Below are positions 41,990 to 50,501 of a stretch of DNA of 64,000 bases, one piece after another (position 1 is the stretch's first letter; each line of letters begins with the position of its first letter). Below the pieces are notes generated by a model, which made no database searches, was not told the origin of the DNA, and saw only the letters and a program-made list of their open reading frames with translations. This stretch comes from VXYK01 sp965214565 (GTDB lineage Bacteria; Actinomycetota; Acidimicrobiia; Acidimicrobiales; Aldehydirespiratoraceae), in assembly GCA_965214565.1 (NCBI GenBank), contig OZ243951.1:2666001-2730000 (forward strand), written 5' to 3'. Made by a program: the position numbers and the translations under genes.

Positions 41990-43777
41990 CTAGGCGACGC
42001 GCGATCTCCGCGCGCCTGTTGGTCTGTGAGAGTCCGGCAACGTGCTCACACCGGTGCGCTTGGTGGTGCGTCGGGCTGGACTCGGGGTCTTCGGCTTGAA
42101 GACCGGCACGGCAGGCAGGGGACTGGCCAACACTCCCTCAACCTCCTCGATCGTAACCTTTGCGACATTGCGTTCGATCCAGCCGACGACTGTGAGCAAC
42201 TCGTCGGCGTCATGACGCTCAGGAACGGGCAACGGCCCCGTGGTCGGGGTGGGGGCCGGGACCGGGGCTGCACTCGGGGCTGATGGCGCGCTGAGTTCAG
42301 ATGGACCACTGGGTTTGACGGCGTCCGTTGCGTGGCCGCTGCGACTGAGTCTTCCTCCATGAAGCTCAACCCAGGTCTTGCCGATTCCCAGGCGAACACG
42401 TCCGGCTCGTCGCAGCAGGTCGAAGCGTCGATGGCGTCGCAACAGGCCCGCCAGTGCTTCAGCGCGGTCCCGCACGTCAGCTGCCTCCTCGTAGCGCTGT
42501 TGTTGCGCCAACTTCTCGATCCTCGCGGCAAGAGGGGCCAACAGGAGGTCGGGGCGCGATGTCAGATTCGTGACAAGTTCTTCGATCACAGCCGCGTACT
42601 CGGTTTGCGAGGTCGCTCCGGAACACGGACAGCACGACACTCCCAACTGGGCTGAAGCGCAAACGTTCGCGGTCGTTGATGCCCTCGACGCGAGACCGCA
42701 ACGCCGAATCGGCGTCGCGCTGTGGATCGCCTCTACTACCCGTTTGGCCGTCTGTGTCGATGCCACCGGACCCAGATAGAGGGCTCCGTCGTCTCGGACC
42801 GTCCGTACTATCGACAGGCGGGGGAAGCGTTCATTGAGGGTCAGCTTGATGTATGGATACTTGCGCGCCCGGGTGCCCTGCCGATTGAACCGCGGCAGAT
42901 GCTGTTGGATTAGCCGTAGTTCCAACACTGCAGATTCGAGACCGTTGCGACACTCGTGATGGTCGATGCGATGCGTCTCGCGAAGCAACTGCGAGACCTT
43001 GCGACGCTCGTCGGTCGAGAAGTAGCTGCGAACCCGTGATCGCAGGTTGGCGGCCTTGCCGACGTAGAGCACTTCGTCGCGCGCGTCACGGAAGAGGTAG
43101 ACACCGCCCTTGCGGGGAAGCCCGTCGGTCAGCTTCAGTTTCTTGGCTTGGGGACTGCCCGCGAGCTTGGGGAGCGCAATGAGGTCCTCGAGGCCCAACA
43201 CGCCCAACGTGGCGGCCCTCTCCAGCAGGAAATGCAGCAGGTCGCCGGTTGCCAGGGCGTCGTCGAGGGCTCGGTGGCTGGGTCTGTGGCTGAGTCGCAG
43301 ACGGTCCGCAAGCGTGCCGAGCCTGCAGTTGGGGACTTCGTCGCGAAGCAGCCGGCGCGCCAACGAGAGCGTGTCGATCCAACGTGCCGTGAGACGGGGA
43401 CGCCCGAGTTGCTGAAGGGCCGCGTTGAGGAATGAGAGATCGAAGCGGACGTTGTGACCCACGATCACCGCGCCGTCGATGAACTCCATCAACGACGGCA
43501 TCACCGATTCAATCCGGGGTGCCCGCATCACCATCGCTTGGGTAATCCCGGTGAGGACCGTGATCTCCGGCGGGATCGCAGATCCCGGGTCGACCAATGT
43601 CTGATATGTGCCCAGGCACTCGCCGCCGCGGAGTTTCACAGCGCCGATCTCGGTGATGGCGCAGTCCGCTGCAGAAGCACCGGTCGTCTCAAGGTCTATG
43701 ACGACGAAAGTGACCTCGTACAGGGGGGTGCCGAGGTCTTCGAAGCTCTGCTGAAGGGCGAACGCCTGTTCGTACAC
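41990..43777 (-). CDS. DEDD 3'-5' exonuclease fused to a UvrC-like GIY-YIG nuclease
   Basis: 595 residues. The N-terminal DnaQ-type exonuclease (~20-190) has VVIDLETTG (DE), HNVRFDLSFL and the late HRALDDALATGDL. After a linker comes a GIY-YIG domain (GGVYLFRDARDEVLYVGKAANLRSR, ~225-250). A four-cysteine stretch (RRCG, VCASAQLG, CCPC) matches the UvrC cluster region, and a UVR motif (QQRYEEAADVRDRAEAL) follows. The C-terminal ~130 residues are Pro/Ser-rich and unordered. This fusion is known in actinobacteria (M. tuberculosis Rv2191-like) and is thought to act in repair. The start is at 43777; 17-bp repeats lie just upstream. Confidence 0.92.
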   Translation of the reverse strand: MYEQAFALQQSFEDLGTPLYEVTFVVIDLETTGASAADCAITEIGAVKLRGGECLGTYQTLVDPGSAIPPEITVLTGITQAMVMRAPRIESVMPSLMEFIDGAVIVGHNVRFDLSFLNAALQQLGRPRLTARWIDTLSLARRLLRDEVPNCRLGTLADRLRLSHRPSHRALDDALATGDLLHFLLERAATLGVLGLEDLIALPKLAGSPQAKKLKLTDGLPRKGGVYLFRDARDEVLYVGKAANLRSRVRSYFSTDERRKVSQLLRETHRIDHHECRNGLESAVLELRLIQQHLPRFNRQGTRARKYPYIKLTLNERFPRLSIVRTVRDDGALYLGPVASTQTAKRVVEAIHSATPIRRCGLASRASTTANVCASAQLGVSCCPCSGATSQTEYAAVIEELVTNLTSRPDLLLAPLAARIEKLAQQQRYEEAADVRDRAEALAGLLRRHRRFDLLRRAGRVRLGIGKTWVELHGGRLSRSGHATDAVKPSGPSELSAPSAPSAAPVPAPTPTTGPLPVPERHDADELLTVVGWIERNVAKVTIEEVEGVLASPLPAVPVFKPKTPSPARRTTKRTGVSTLPDSHRPTGARRSRVA

Positions 43778-43805
43778 CTCAAAACACTGCCTGAACAGAC
43801 CCTCG

Positions 43806-43856
43806 ATGTCAAGGATGTCAGCATGTCAAGGATGTCAGCATGTCAAGGACGTCAGC
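43806..43856. repeat. Three tandem 17-bp repeats
   Basis: ATGTCAAGGATGTCAGC occurs at 43806-43822 and 43823-43839 exactly, and at 43840-43856 with one change. They lie 30 bp upstream of the DEDD fusion gene start. They do not keep an open frame pattern and have no spacers, so they are not a CRISPR. Confidence 0.95.
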
Positions 43857-44001
43857 CGAGCAGGTCTCGCAGGTGGTCTGTGGGACGATTTGCCAACGCC
43901 ACGATCGTGAATGTCGGCGTGGCCGTCCCGCCGGTGGCGACGGCGTTGACCATGGTGTCAATCTATCGAGCACTGTCATACCCCCTGCGTAGCTTGGAGG
44001 C

Positions 44002-44277
44002 ATGGCAGAACACACTTATCTTCGATTGGTTGGCGATGAGCTCGATGCTCATTGCGGTGCAACGGCCGGCGAGCAGCCGGCGATGATGATCGACTGCGAC
44101 ATGTGCGTCATGCAGCACACAGAAGCGTGTGACGATTGCGTAGTGAGTTATCTGGTCGGTCATGTCGCCGGCACGCCGGTGGTCCTCGATTTCGAGGAAC
44201 GACGCGCCTATGAACTGCTCAACGACGCCGGGCTCGTCCCGTCGAGCAGGTTCGTCCCGCGCTCCGACGCCGTTTAG
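44002..44277 (+). CDS. Cys-rich 91-residue hypothetical protein
   Basis: Not recognised as a named family. It contains CxxC-x7-CxxC (CDMCVMQHTEACDDC, about residues 32-46), a likely zinc or iron-sulfur site, and a short C-terminal part. ATG at 44002 is preceded by a GGAGGC at 43996-44001. It ends 55 bp before queG on the same strand, so a functional link is possible. Confidence 0.7.
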   Translation: MAEHTYLRLVGDELDAHCGATAGEQPAMMIDCDMCVMQHTEACDDCVVSYLVGHVAGTPVVLDFEERRAYELLNDAGLVPSSRFVPRSDAV

Positions 44278-44332
44278 TCCGTCGCGTCGGTTGTTGTGTC
44301 TCATTGCTGATTTGTCGTGCCACCATGGACGG

Positions 44333-45439
44333 GTGGACCTGACCGTCGCCGACCTCAAAGCCATAGGGCTCGCCGCAGGTCTGGCCGCGGTGGGCGCGAC
44401 TGAGGCGACCCCCTTCGAACGCACCCGTGTCGACCTCGAGCAGCGCAAGGCCGAAGGGCTCAGCGGATCAATGCAGTTCACCTACCGCAACCCGTCACGC
44501 TCAACGGATCCACGCCGGACCATGAGCGATGCCACCTGCCTGATCGTCGGTGCGTACGACTACCAGCGCGAAATCCCGCCTCGGCCCGCGGATCAGCCGA
44601 CTGGGAGAGTCGCCACCTACAGCTCAGAAGACCACTACGCGTCCTTGCGTGCCGCTCTCGAACAGATTGCCGGCGCGTTGCGCAAACAGGGTTACAAGGC
44701 TCTGGTGCTGGCCGACGAGAACCACCTGGTCGACCGAGCGGCTGCACACCGCGCGGGGATCGGCTGGTGGGGAAAGAGTTCCAATGTGCTGATCGCCGGG
44801 GTCGGCAGCATGGTGGTGCTTGGATCAGTGCTGACCAATGCACCCCTCGATATTGAAGAGGTCGCCGTGGCCGCCGATGGTTGCAGAACGTGCACCAAGT
44901 GTCTCGACGGATGCCCGACCGGGGCGATCATCTCGCCCGGGGTGGTCGATGCCAACAGGTGCTTGGCGTGGCTGCTGCAGGCATCGGGCCGATTCCCCGT
45001 CGAGTACCGGGAGCTGCTCGGCGACCGCATCTACGGATGCGACGATTGCCAGGACGTTTGCCCACCGAACCAGATCCGCCGCAAGCAACCTGCAGCGGAG
45101 GGTGGCGGCGGTGCCTGGGTCTCGATCCTCGAGATGCTGGAGTCAGATGATGAGACTCTGATGGCCCGTTATGCGCGCTGGTACGTTTCGCAGCGTAATC
45201 CCGACTACCTGCGGCGCAATGCCCTGGTTGTGCTCGGCAACATCGGTAGCGGCGACGACGAACGAACTGCAGCGGTGCTGGCCCGATCGCTGGCCCATCA
45301 ATCTCCGGTCGTCGCGGCTCACGCCGTCTGGGCGGCCCGCCGCCTGAGCCGGGACGATCTGCTCGCCGAGTTGGCCGGTTGCGAACTCGACGAGATGGTG
45401 CGCGAAGAACTCCTGCGGCCGGTCACCGCCGTGGCATAG
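44333..45439 (+). CDS. queG: Epoxyqueuosine reductase
   Basis: Cobalamin- and iron-sulfur-dependent reductase that completes queuosine in tRNA. 368 residues from GTG at 44333 (frame from 44162 has an implausible leader). GIGWWGKSSNVLI and the two 4Fe-4S motifs CRTCTKCLDGCP and CDDCQDVCPPN are present, and the C-terminal HEAT-like repeats (~290-360) include RRNALVVLGNIG. It depends on cobalamin, fitting the late corrin genes at 21-24.6 kb. The neighbouring Cys-rich protein and PimB-like gene look unrelated in function. Confidence 0.93.
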   Translation: MDLTVADLKAIGLAAGLAAVGATEATPFERTRVDLEQRKAEGLSGSMQFTYRNPSRSTDPRRTMSDATCLIVGAYDYQREIPPRPADQPTGRVATYSSEDHYASLRAALEQIAGALRKQGYKALVLADENHLVDRAAAHRAGIGWWGKSSNVLIAGVGSMVVLGSVLTNAPLDIEEVAVAADGCRTCTKCLDGCPTGAIISPGVVDANRCLAWLLQASGRFPVEYRELLGDRIYGCDDCQDVCPPNQIRRKQPAAEGGGGAWVSILEMLESDDETLMARYARWYVSQRNPDYLRRNALVVLGNIGSGDDERTAAVLARSLAHQSPVVAAHAVWAARRLSRDDLLAELAGCELDEMVREELLRPVTAVA

Positions 45440-45448
45440 TGGCGTGCT

Positions 45449-46579
45449 GTGGCCCGCCATCTACTAGTCACCAACGACTTTCCCCCCAAGATCGGTGGCA
45501 TTCAGAACTACCTGTGGGAGCTCTGGCGGCGCCTCCCTGCTGATGAGGTTGTCGTCTACAGCACCCCCCACGCCAACGCCGATGCCTTTGACGCCGCTCA
45601 ACCGTTCACCGTTGTTCGCAGCCGCGAACCCGCTTTGTTGCCACATCCGCTGCTGGCGCGTCGTGTAGACCGCTTGGCGAGCACCTACGGCGCCGAACTC
45701 GTGATCCTCGACCCGGCGGTGCCGCTCGGTCTGATCGGTCCGCATCTCGACATTCCCTACGGAGTCGTCCTCCATGGTGCAGAGGTCACGATTCCCAGCC
45801 GAGTTCCCGGTATTCGCGGTCTGCTGAACCGAGTACTCGATGGGGCCGTAGGGGTGATTGCAGCAGGCGGGTACCCGGCGCAACAGGCGGAGTTGTCATT
45901 GGGGAGCCCCCTGCCTGTCAGCATCATTGCGCCCGGGGTCGACACCGAACGTTTCGTCCCCCTCGACCGCGTCGCTAAACAGGCCGCCCGAAAGACCCTG
46001 GGCCTGCCGACCGCGGGCCCTTTGGTCGTGTCAGTCAGCCGCCTGGTTCCCCGCAAGGGCATGGACACGCTGATTCGAGCATCGGTGGAGATTCGCCGGA
46101 GCAAACCGGACGTCTGTGTCGCAATTGCCGGTGCCGGCCGTGACCACAGACGACTCAGTTCGCTGGTCGCCCGCCTCGACGCACCCGTGAAGCTGTTGGG
46201 AAGAGTTGACACAGATGAGCTGATCCTCTTGTACGGCTGTGGCGACGTCTTCACGATGTTGTGCCGCAGCCGTTGGGGCGGGTTGGAACAGGAGGGCTTC
46301 GGCATTGTCTTCATGGAGGCTGCCGCGGCAGGCGTGGCGCAGGTCGCCGGTCGCAGCGGTGGCGCACACGAAGCGGTGCGCCACGGAGAGACGGGTCTGA
46401 TAGTCGATGACCCCACCGACGCCGATGCCGCGGCGCGGGCGATCACTGGACTGCTCGACGACGACGAACGACGCCACGCGATGGCCCGGGCAGCTAGAGA
46501 GCGCGCCGAACGGGAGTCGTCTTACGACATCCTGGCCGAGCAACTGGCTGAGGCGATCAATACCATGGTGCGGCGATGA
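45449..46579 (+). CDS. pimB: GT4-family phosphatidylinositol mannoside-type glycosyltransferase (PimB-like)
   Basis: 376 residues, GT-B fold, GTG start at 45449. The N-terminal NDFPPKIGGIQNYLWEL is the acceptor-side signature of the PimB/MgtA-like group, and the C-terminal LVPRKGMDTLIRA, GLEQEGFGIVFMEAAAAG (E-x7-E) and VQRYE-like end match. In mycobacteria PimB' adds the second mannose to phosphatidylinositol mannoside at the inner membrane. In this organism the acceptor may be a different lipid. The next gene starts inside its stop (ATGA), so a membrane partner is likely. Confidence 0.83.
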   Translation: MARHLLVTNDFPPKIGGIQNYLWELWRRLPADEVVVYSTPHANADAFDAAQPFTVVRSREPALLPHPLLARRVDRLASTYGAELVILDPAVPLGLIGPHLDIPYGVVLHGAEVTIPSRVPGIRGLLNRVLDGAVGVIAAGGYPAQQAELSLGSPLPVSIIAPGVDTERFVPLDRVAKQAARKTLGLPTAGPLVVSVSRLVPRKGMDTLIRASVEIRRSKPDVCVAIAGAGRDHRRLSSLVARLDAPVKLLGRVDTDELILLYGCGDVFTMLCRSRWGGLEQEGFGIVFMEAAAAGVAQVAGRSGGAHEAVRHGETGLIVDDPTDADAAARAITGLLDDDERRHAMARAARERAERESSYDILAEQLAEAINTMVRR

Positions 46580-47028
46580 GACCGCGGGAGCAATGGGCGG
46601 CGGGGCAGGCCATTCTCAATTGGTCGTGGTTCGGTACCGCGGTGTTCACGCTCACCGCGGTCACAGCCACAATCTGGCCGGATTGGTTCGAATGGCTCAA
46701 CGCAGGCGTGTCTCTGTTGTTGTTCGCCGCCGGCACCATCGCGATGGTGTGGGCCCTGTTGATAGCGGTGGAGCGCAGTCGCCACCACGTCATTGGGATC
46801 GCAGGGCTCTATTTCGCCGTGGGCAGCGCCGGTTCTGAGGTGCGGAGGATCTTGTTGAGCTCCCTCGCGGTCGAGATTGTGGTGGCGCTGACCACGGCAT
46901 CGGTTCGGAGTTACACGCCCGCGGCATTCGGGCTCCTGGTTCCTGTATGGGCTCTCGGTCTGACGGGACTGTGGTGTGCTCGCCACGGCGAATTCGAGGT
47001 GCGCAAAACAGACCCGCAGAGCGGTTAG
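46576..47028 (+). CDS. Four-helix membrane protein coupled to the PimB-like gene
   Basis: 150 residues. Hydrophobic stretches at ~18-36, ~43-62, ~73-105 and ~110-132 (one with WPDWFEWLNAGVSLLLF before it). The tail (HGEFEVRKTDPQSG) is cytoplasmic and charged. It overlaps the glycosyltransferase stop. A similar small membrane protein follows mannosyltransferases in some actinobacteria, so it could handle the lipid product, but its function is unknown. Confidence 0.7.
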   Translation: MRPREQWAAGQAILNWSWFGTAVFTLTAVTATIWPDWFEWLNAGVSLLLFAAGTIAMVWALLIAVERSRHHVIGIAGLYFAVGSAGSEVRRILLSSLAVEIVVALTTASVRSYTPAAFGLLVPVWALGLTGLWCARHGEFEVRKTDPQSG

Positions 47029-47039
47029 GGTCAGCAGTA

Positions 47040-47492
47040 ATGGTTGATCAAGCGACCGAACGAACAACGATAATGGCGACGCCGGAGCAGTGTTATGCCA
47101 CGGTCATCGACTTCGAGAAGTACCCGGAGTGGGCTTCTGACATCAAGATGGCCCGGGTTCTCTCGCGTGACGACGAAGGCCGCGCAGTCGACGTCGAATA
47201 CCGGGCCGCGGCCATGGGCCGCAGCACCACCTACACACTGCGGTACTTCTATGGTGCCAACCCGCGTCGTCTCGCCTGGCGTCTGCAACGCGGCGACATC
47301 ACCAGGCGTCTCGATGGTGAGTATGAGTTTCTGCCGGTGCCTTCGGACCCGGGATCGACCGAGGTCGTGTACCACCTCGCCGTAGAGGTCAAGGTCCCTC
47401 TGCCGGGCTTCGTAAAGCGCCGCGCCGAGGCTCGCCTGTTGCGTACCGCCCTGGAGGATTTCACCAGGCACGTTGAGAGCAGCTCGTCGTGA
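47040..47492 (+). CDS. SRPBCC-family (polyketide-cyclase-like) protein
   Basis: 150 residues in a START/SRPBCC helix-grip fold: MATPEQCYATVIDFEKYPEWASDIK at the N-terminus and the long C-terminal helix (RRAEARLLRTALEDFTRHV). ATG at 47040. A cognate lies beside pimB in M. tuberculosis (the Rv2185c region), so conservation of context suggests a lipid or wall-related role. The reaction, if any, is unknown. Confidence 0.85.
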   Translation: MVDQATERTTIMATPEQCYATVIDFEKYPEWASDIKMARVLSRDDEGRAVDVEYRAAAMGRSTTYTLRYFYGANPRRLAWRLQRGDITRRLDGEYEFLPVPSDPGSTEVVYHLAVEVKVPLPGFVKRRAEARLLRTALEDFTRHVESSSS

Positions 47493-47507
47493 GGGCTCCG
47501 TGGAACG

Positions 47508-47762
47508 ATGAGCACTGCTGCAATGGACTGTAGCGAGTCTGTCGTTGACGATGAGGGCCGATTCGATGAGGTTCGGGAGGCCGCTGAAGCCGTTCTGGCC
47601 TCGCTGAAGTGGCTGATCGAAGCGACCGAGCGGGTCATTGAGGATCCTGAAGCACTGGCCGCGGTAGCGGCGACGGGACGGTCCTTTGTCGACGCGTTCA
47701 CCAGAGGATTCAGATTCACCGACGACAGCGGCGGCTCCGAAGCCTCCGCTGCTGGTCAGTAG
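47508..47762 (+). CDS. Acidic 84-residue hypothetical protein
   Basis: MSTAAMDCSESVVDDEGRF, then a helical Glu/Ala-rich segment and a Ser/Gly-rich end. No signal or membrane helix. Short spacing to both neighbours (15 and 9 bp) supports a shared transcript with the SRPBCC and aminotransferase genes. Not recognised. Confidence 0.6.
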   Translation: MSTAAMDCSESVVDDEGRFDEVREAAEAVLASLKWLIEATERVIEDPEALAAVAATGRSFVDAFTRGFRFTDDSGGSEASAAGQ

Positions 47763-47771
47763 CGGCCACTA

Positions 47772-48950
47772 ATGGAGTTCCGTCGGATCAACGGGCTTCC
47801 GCCCTATGTCTTCACGATCATCGACTCGTTGAAGATCCAGGCACGTCGCGCGGGTGAGGATGTGATCGACCTCGGATTCGGCAACCCCGACCTGCCTTCC
47901 CCTCCCACCGCGGTCAACAAGCTGATCGAGGCGGCCCAGAACCCCCGCAACCATCGGTACTCGTCGAGTCGGGGGATCCCGAAGCTCCGAGAAGCGGTAG
48001 CCGGCCTCTATCAGCGGCGTTTCGGAGTCGAACTCGACCCGGAGACCGAGGTCATCAACACGATCGGCGCCAAGGAGGGATTCAGCCATCTGATGTGGGT
48101 GCTGTTGGAGCCGGGAGACTCAGTGCTCGTGCCCTCGCCGTCCTATCCGATCCACCTGTTCGCACCCCTGTTCGCGGGTGCCAACGTTCGAGAGATGCCC
48201 CTGACCAGCGACCAGGGAGCCTTCTTCGATACCTTGAGGACCCGCTTCGAGTACTCCTGGCCCCGTCCGCGGGCGATTGTGCTGTCCTTCCCGCACAATC
48301 CGACAACGGCATGCGTCGACCTAGACTTCATGCAGCAGGTGGTGGACTTCGCCCGTCAGCGCGATGTCCTCGTCGTGCACGACTTCGCCTATGCCGATCT
48401 CGGCTACGACGGGTACATGCCGTGTTCGATCCTTGAGGCCGAGGGAGCCAAGGAGGTGGCCGTCGAGTTCTATTCAATGACCAAGAGTTTCTCGATGGCT
48501 GGTTGGCGGATCGCGTTCATGGTCGGGAACGCCCAGACGGTCGCGGCGCTGGCGAAGCTGAAGAGTTACCTCGACTACGGCACGTTCCAGCCGGTGCAGA
48601 TCGCCGCGACGGTGACCATGAACGAAGCCGCGGACTATCCCAGCGAAGCCCGTGAGATCTACGAGAGTCGACGCAACTCTCTGTGTGACGGGCTGGCCCG
48701 GATCGGTTGGGAGGTTGAGCCACCGAAAGGGACCATGTTCACCTGGGCACCGATTCCGGAGCCGTACCGCCACATGGGTTCGGTGGAGTTCGCGTCGATG
48801 CTCGTCACCGAGGCCAACGTCGCGGTTTCGCCCGGCGTCGGATTCGGTCCCGGTGGGGAGGGCAATGTGAGATTTGCCCTGATCGAGAACGAACAGCGAA
48901 TCAACCAGGCAATACGTCAAATGCGCTCTGCTTTGACCGAACTCGCCTAG
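47772..48950 (+). CDS. Class I/II PLP aminotransferase (AlaC/DapL-like)
   Basis: 392 residues of fold-type I. LGFGNPDLPSPP at the N-terminus, SFPHNPTTACVDLDFM, the PLP lysine MTKSFSMAGWRIAF and the arginine segment NVRFALIENEQR. The MTKSFSMAGWR context and length match the AlaC group (glutamate-pyruvate transaminase) more than LL-DAP aminotransferase, but the two are close. ATG at 47772, nine bases after the preceding stop. Convergent to glpK. Confidence 0.85.
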   Translation: MEFRRINGLPPYVFTIIDSLKIQARRAGEDVIDLGFGNPDLPSPPTAVNKLIEAAQNPRNHRYSSSRGIPKLREAVAGLYQRRFGVELDPETEVINTIGAKEGFSHLMWVLLEPGDSVLVPSPSYPIHLFAPLFAGANVREMPLTSDQGAFFDTLRTRFEYSWPRPRAIVLSFPHNPTTACVDLDFMQQVVDFARQRDVLVVHDFAYADLGYDGYMPCSILEAEGAKEVAVEFYSMTKSFSMAGWRIAFMVGNAQTVAALAKLKSYLDYGTFQPVQIAATVTMNEAADYPSEAREIYESRRNSLCDGLARIGWEVEPPKGTMFTWAPIPEPYRHMGSVEFASMLVTEANVAVSPGVGFGPGGEGNVRFALIENEQRINQAIRQMRSALTELA

Positions 48951-48986
48951 CATCCCTTCGCTTCAGGGCTATTCGGGCTTCGGGGG

Positions 48987-50468
48987 CTATTCGCTCTGAT
49001 CCCACGCCAGAGATCGGCTCAATGCCCGTTGCCACCGCCGATAGTCCGCGTCTGCCCGTGTGCGGTCGGGGTCGGGCTGAAAGGTCCGGTCGGCGTCGGA
49101 CTGTCCCGACAGAGCGGCGACGTCCTCAAGTCCGCTCCAGACGCCCTCGGCAATCCCCGCGAGGTAGGCGGCGCCGAGCGCTGTCGTCTCCGCGACAGGG
49201 GCGCGTACGACAGGAACTCCGAGTTGGTCGGCCTGGATCTGCAGAAGGATGTCCATAACTGATGCGCCGCCGTCGACGCGCAACTCGGTGAGGCGGGTGC
49301 CGGAGGCCGCAGACATGGCGTCGACCACGTCGCGGCTCTGGTATGCCATGGATTCCACGGTCGCGCGGACGATTTCTCCACGTCCGGTCCCACGGGTGAG
49401 GCCAACGATTGTGCCGCGTGCGCGGGCGTCCCAGTGCGGTGAGCCGAGCCCTGTCAGTGCGGGAACGAAGACGACACCGCCGGTGTCGGGGACCGAGGCC
49501 GCGAGAGGCCCGGTCTCGGCCGCATCGTCGATTATGCCGAGACCGTCACGCAGCCACTGAATCGCTGCCCCCGTCACGAAGACGGCTCCCTCGTAGGCGT
49601 AGGTCGTCTGCTCGCCGATCGTCCATGCCACTGTCGACAACAGCCCGTCGACAGGTCCGGGGCGTTCCGTACCGACGTTCATCAGCACGAAGGACCCGGT
49701 CCCGTAGGTGTTCTTGGCTTGGCCTTCCCAGAAGCACCCTTGGCCGAACAGCGCTGCCTGCTGGTCGCCTGCGATTCCGCTGACGGGAACACCGGCCCCT
49801 GTCGGGATGTCGCCCGTCGTTTCTCCGAATCGTCCCGATGACGGCAGCACCTCGGGCAGAGCGGACGTCGGCACCCCGAACAGTGAGCACATCTCTTCGC
49901 TCCATGACATTGCGCCGATGTCGTACAGGAGCGTCCGAGAGGCGTTGGAAGTGTCTGTGGCGTGGTGCCCGCCGGTGAGGTTCCACACGAGCCACGAGTC
50001 GACCGTACCGAAAGCCAGATGCTCGTCCGGCGTGACACCCCCGTGCTTGAAGAGCCACTCGAGTTTGCTCGCGGAGAAGTACGGATCAAGCACCAGCCCT
50101 GTCGTTGTGCGCACCAGATCGAGATGCCCCTCGGCCTGCAACTGCTCACATCGTGTCGCGGTGCGTCGATCTTGCCAGACGATGGCCCGATGGAGGGGTT
50201 GGCCGTTGCGCCGATCCCAGACCACCACCGTCTCCCGCTGGTTGGTAATGCCGATCGCGCTGACGGGTTCGGTGGTGGTGGCCACAATCTCGGCCAGCGT
50301 CTCGAGGACTGCACTCCAGATCTCGTCGGGATCGTGTTCCACCCACCCTGGTCTCGGAAAGTGCTGTGTGAACTCACGGTAGGCGTAACCGAGCGGGACG
50401 CCCGCCTCGTCGACCGCGAATGTGCGGACTCCAGTCGTTCCCGAATCGATTGTCAAAACTAGTCCCAT
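48987..50468 (-). CDS. glpK: Glycerol kinase
   Basis: FGGY-family kinase making sn-glycerol-3-phosphate. 493 residues of normal length. LTIDSGTTGVRTFAVDE (ATP/Mg site), VWDRRNGQPLHRAIVWQDRRT and the late AYQSRDVVDAM and VDGGAS motifs are intact. The ATG at 50468 sits 33 bp from pfkA on the other strand, so the two genes share a divergent control region. No glycerol facilitator or dehydrogenase is adjacent. Confidence 0.95.
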   Translation of the reverse strand: MGLVLTIDSGTTGVRTFAVDEAGVPLGYAYREFTQHFPRPGWVEHDPDEIWSAVLETLAEIVATTTEPVSAIGITNQRETVVVWDRRNGQPLHRAIVWQDRRTATRCEQLQAEGHLDLVRTTTGLVLDPYFSASKLEWLFKHGGVTPDEHLAFGTVDSWLVWNLTGGHHATDTSNASRTLLYDIGAMSWSEEMCSLFGVPTSALPEVLPSSGRFGETTGDIPTGAGVPVSGIAGDQQAALFGQGCFWEGQAKNTYGTGSFVLMNVGTERPGPVDGLLSTVAWTIGEQTTYAYEGAVFVTGAAIQWLRDGLGIIDDAAETGPLAASVPDTGGVVFVPALTGLGSPHWDARARGTIVGLTRGTGRGEIVRATVESMAYQSRDVVDAMSAASGTRLTELRVDGGASVMDILLQIQADQLGVPVVRAPVAETTALGAAYLAGIAEGVWSGLEDVAALSGQSDADRTFQPDPDRTRADADYRRWQRALSRSLAWDQSE

Positions 50469-50501
50469 GCCCCGACGTTATCTGTTGGTAGCGTCGCTGG
50501 A

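Noticed and set aside
43806..43856. CRISPR array
   Set aside because: The three repeats are directly adjacent with no spacers, and no cas genes are nearby.
43818..44015. 65-residue minus-strand frame upstream of the DEDD fusion
   Set aside because: Low-quality Pro/Arg/Trp-rich sequence overlapping the tandem repeats and the next gene's start.
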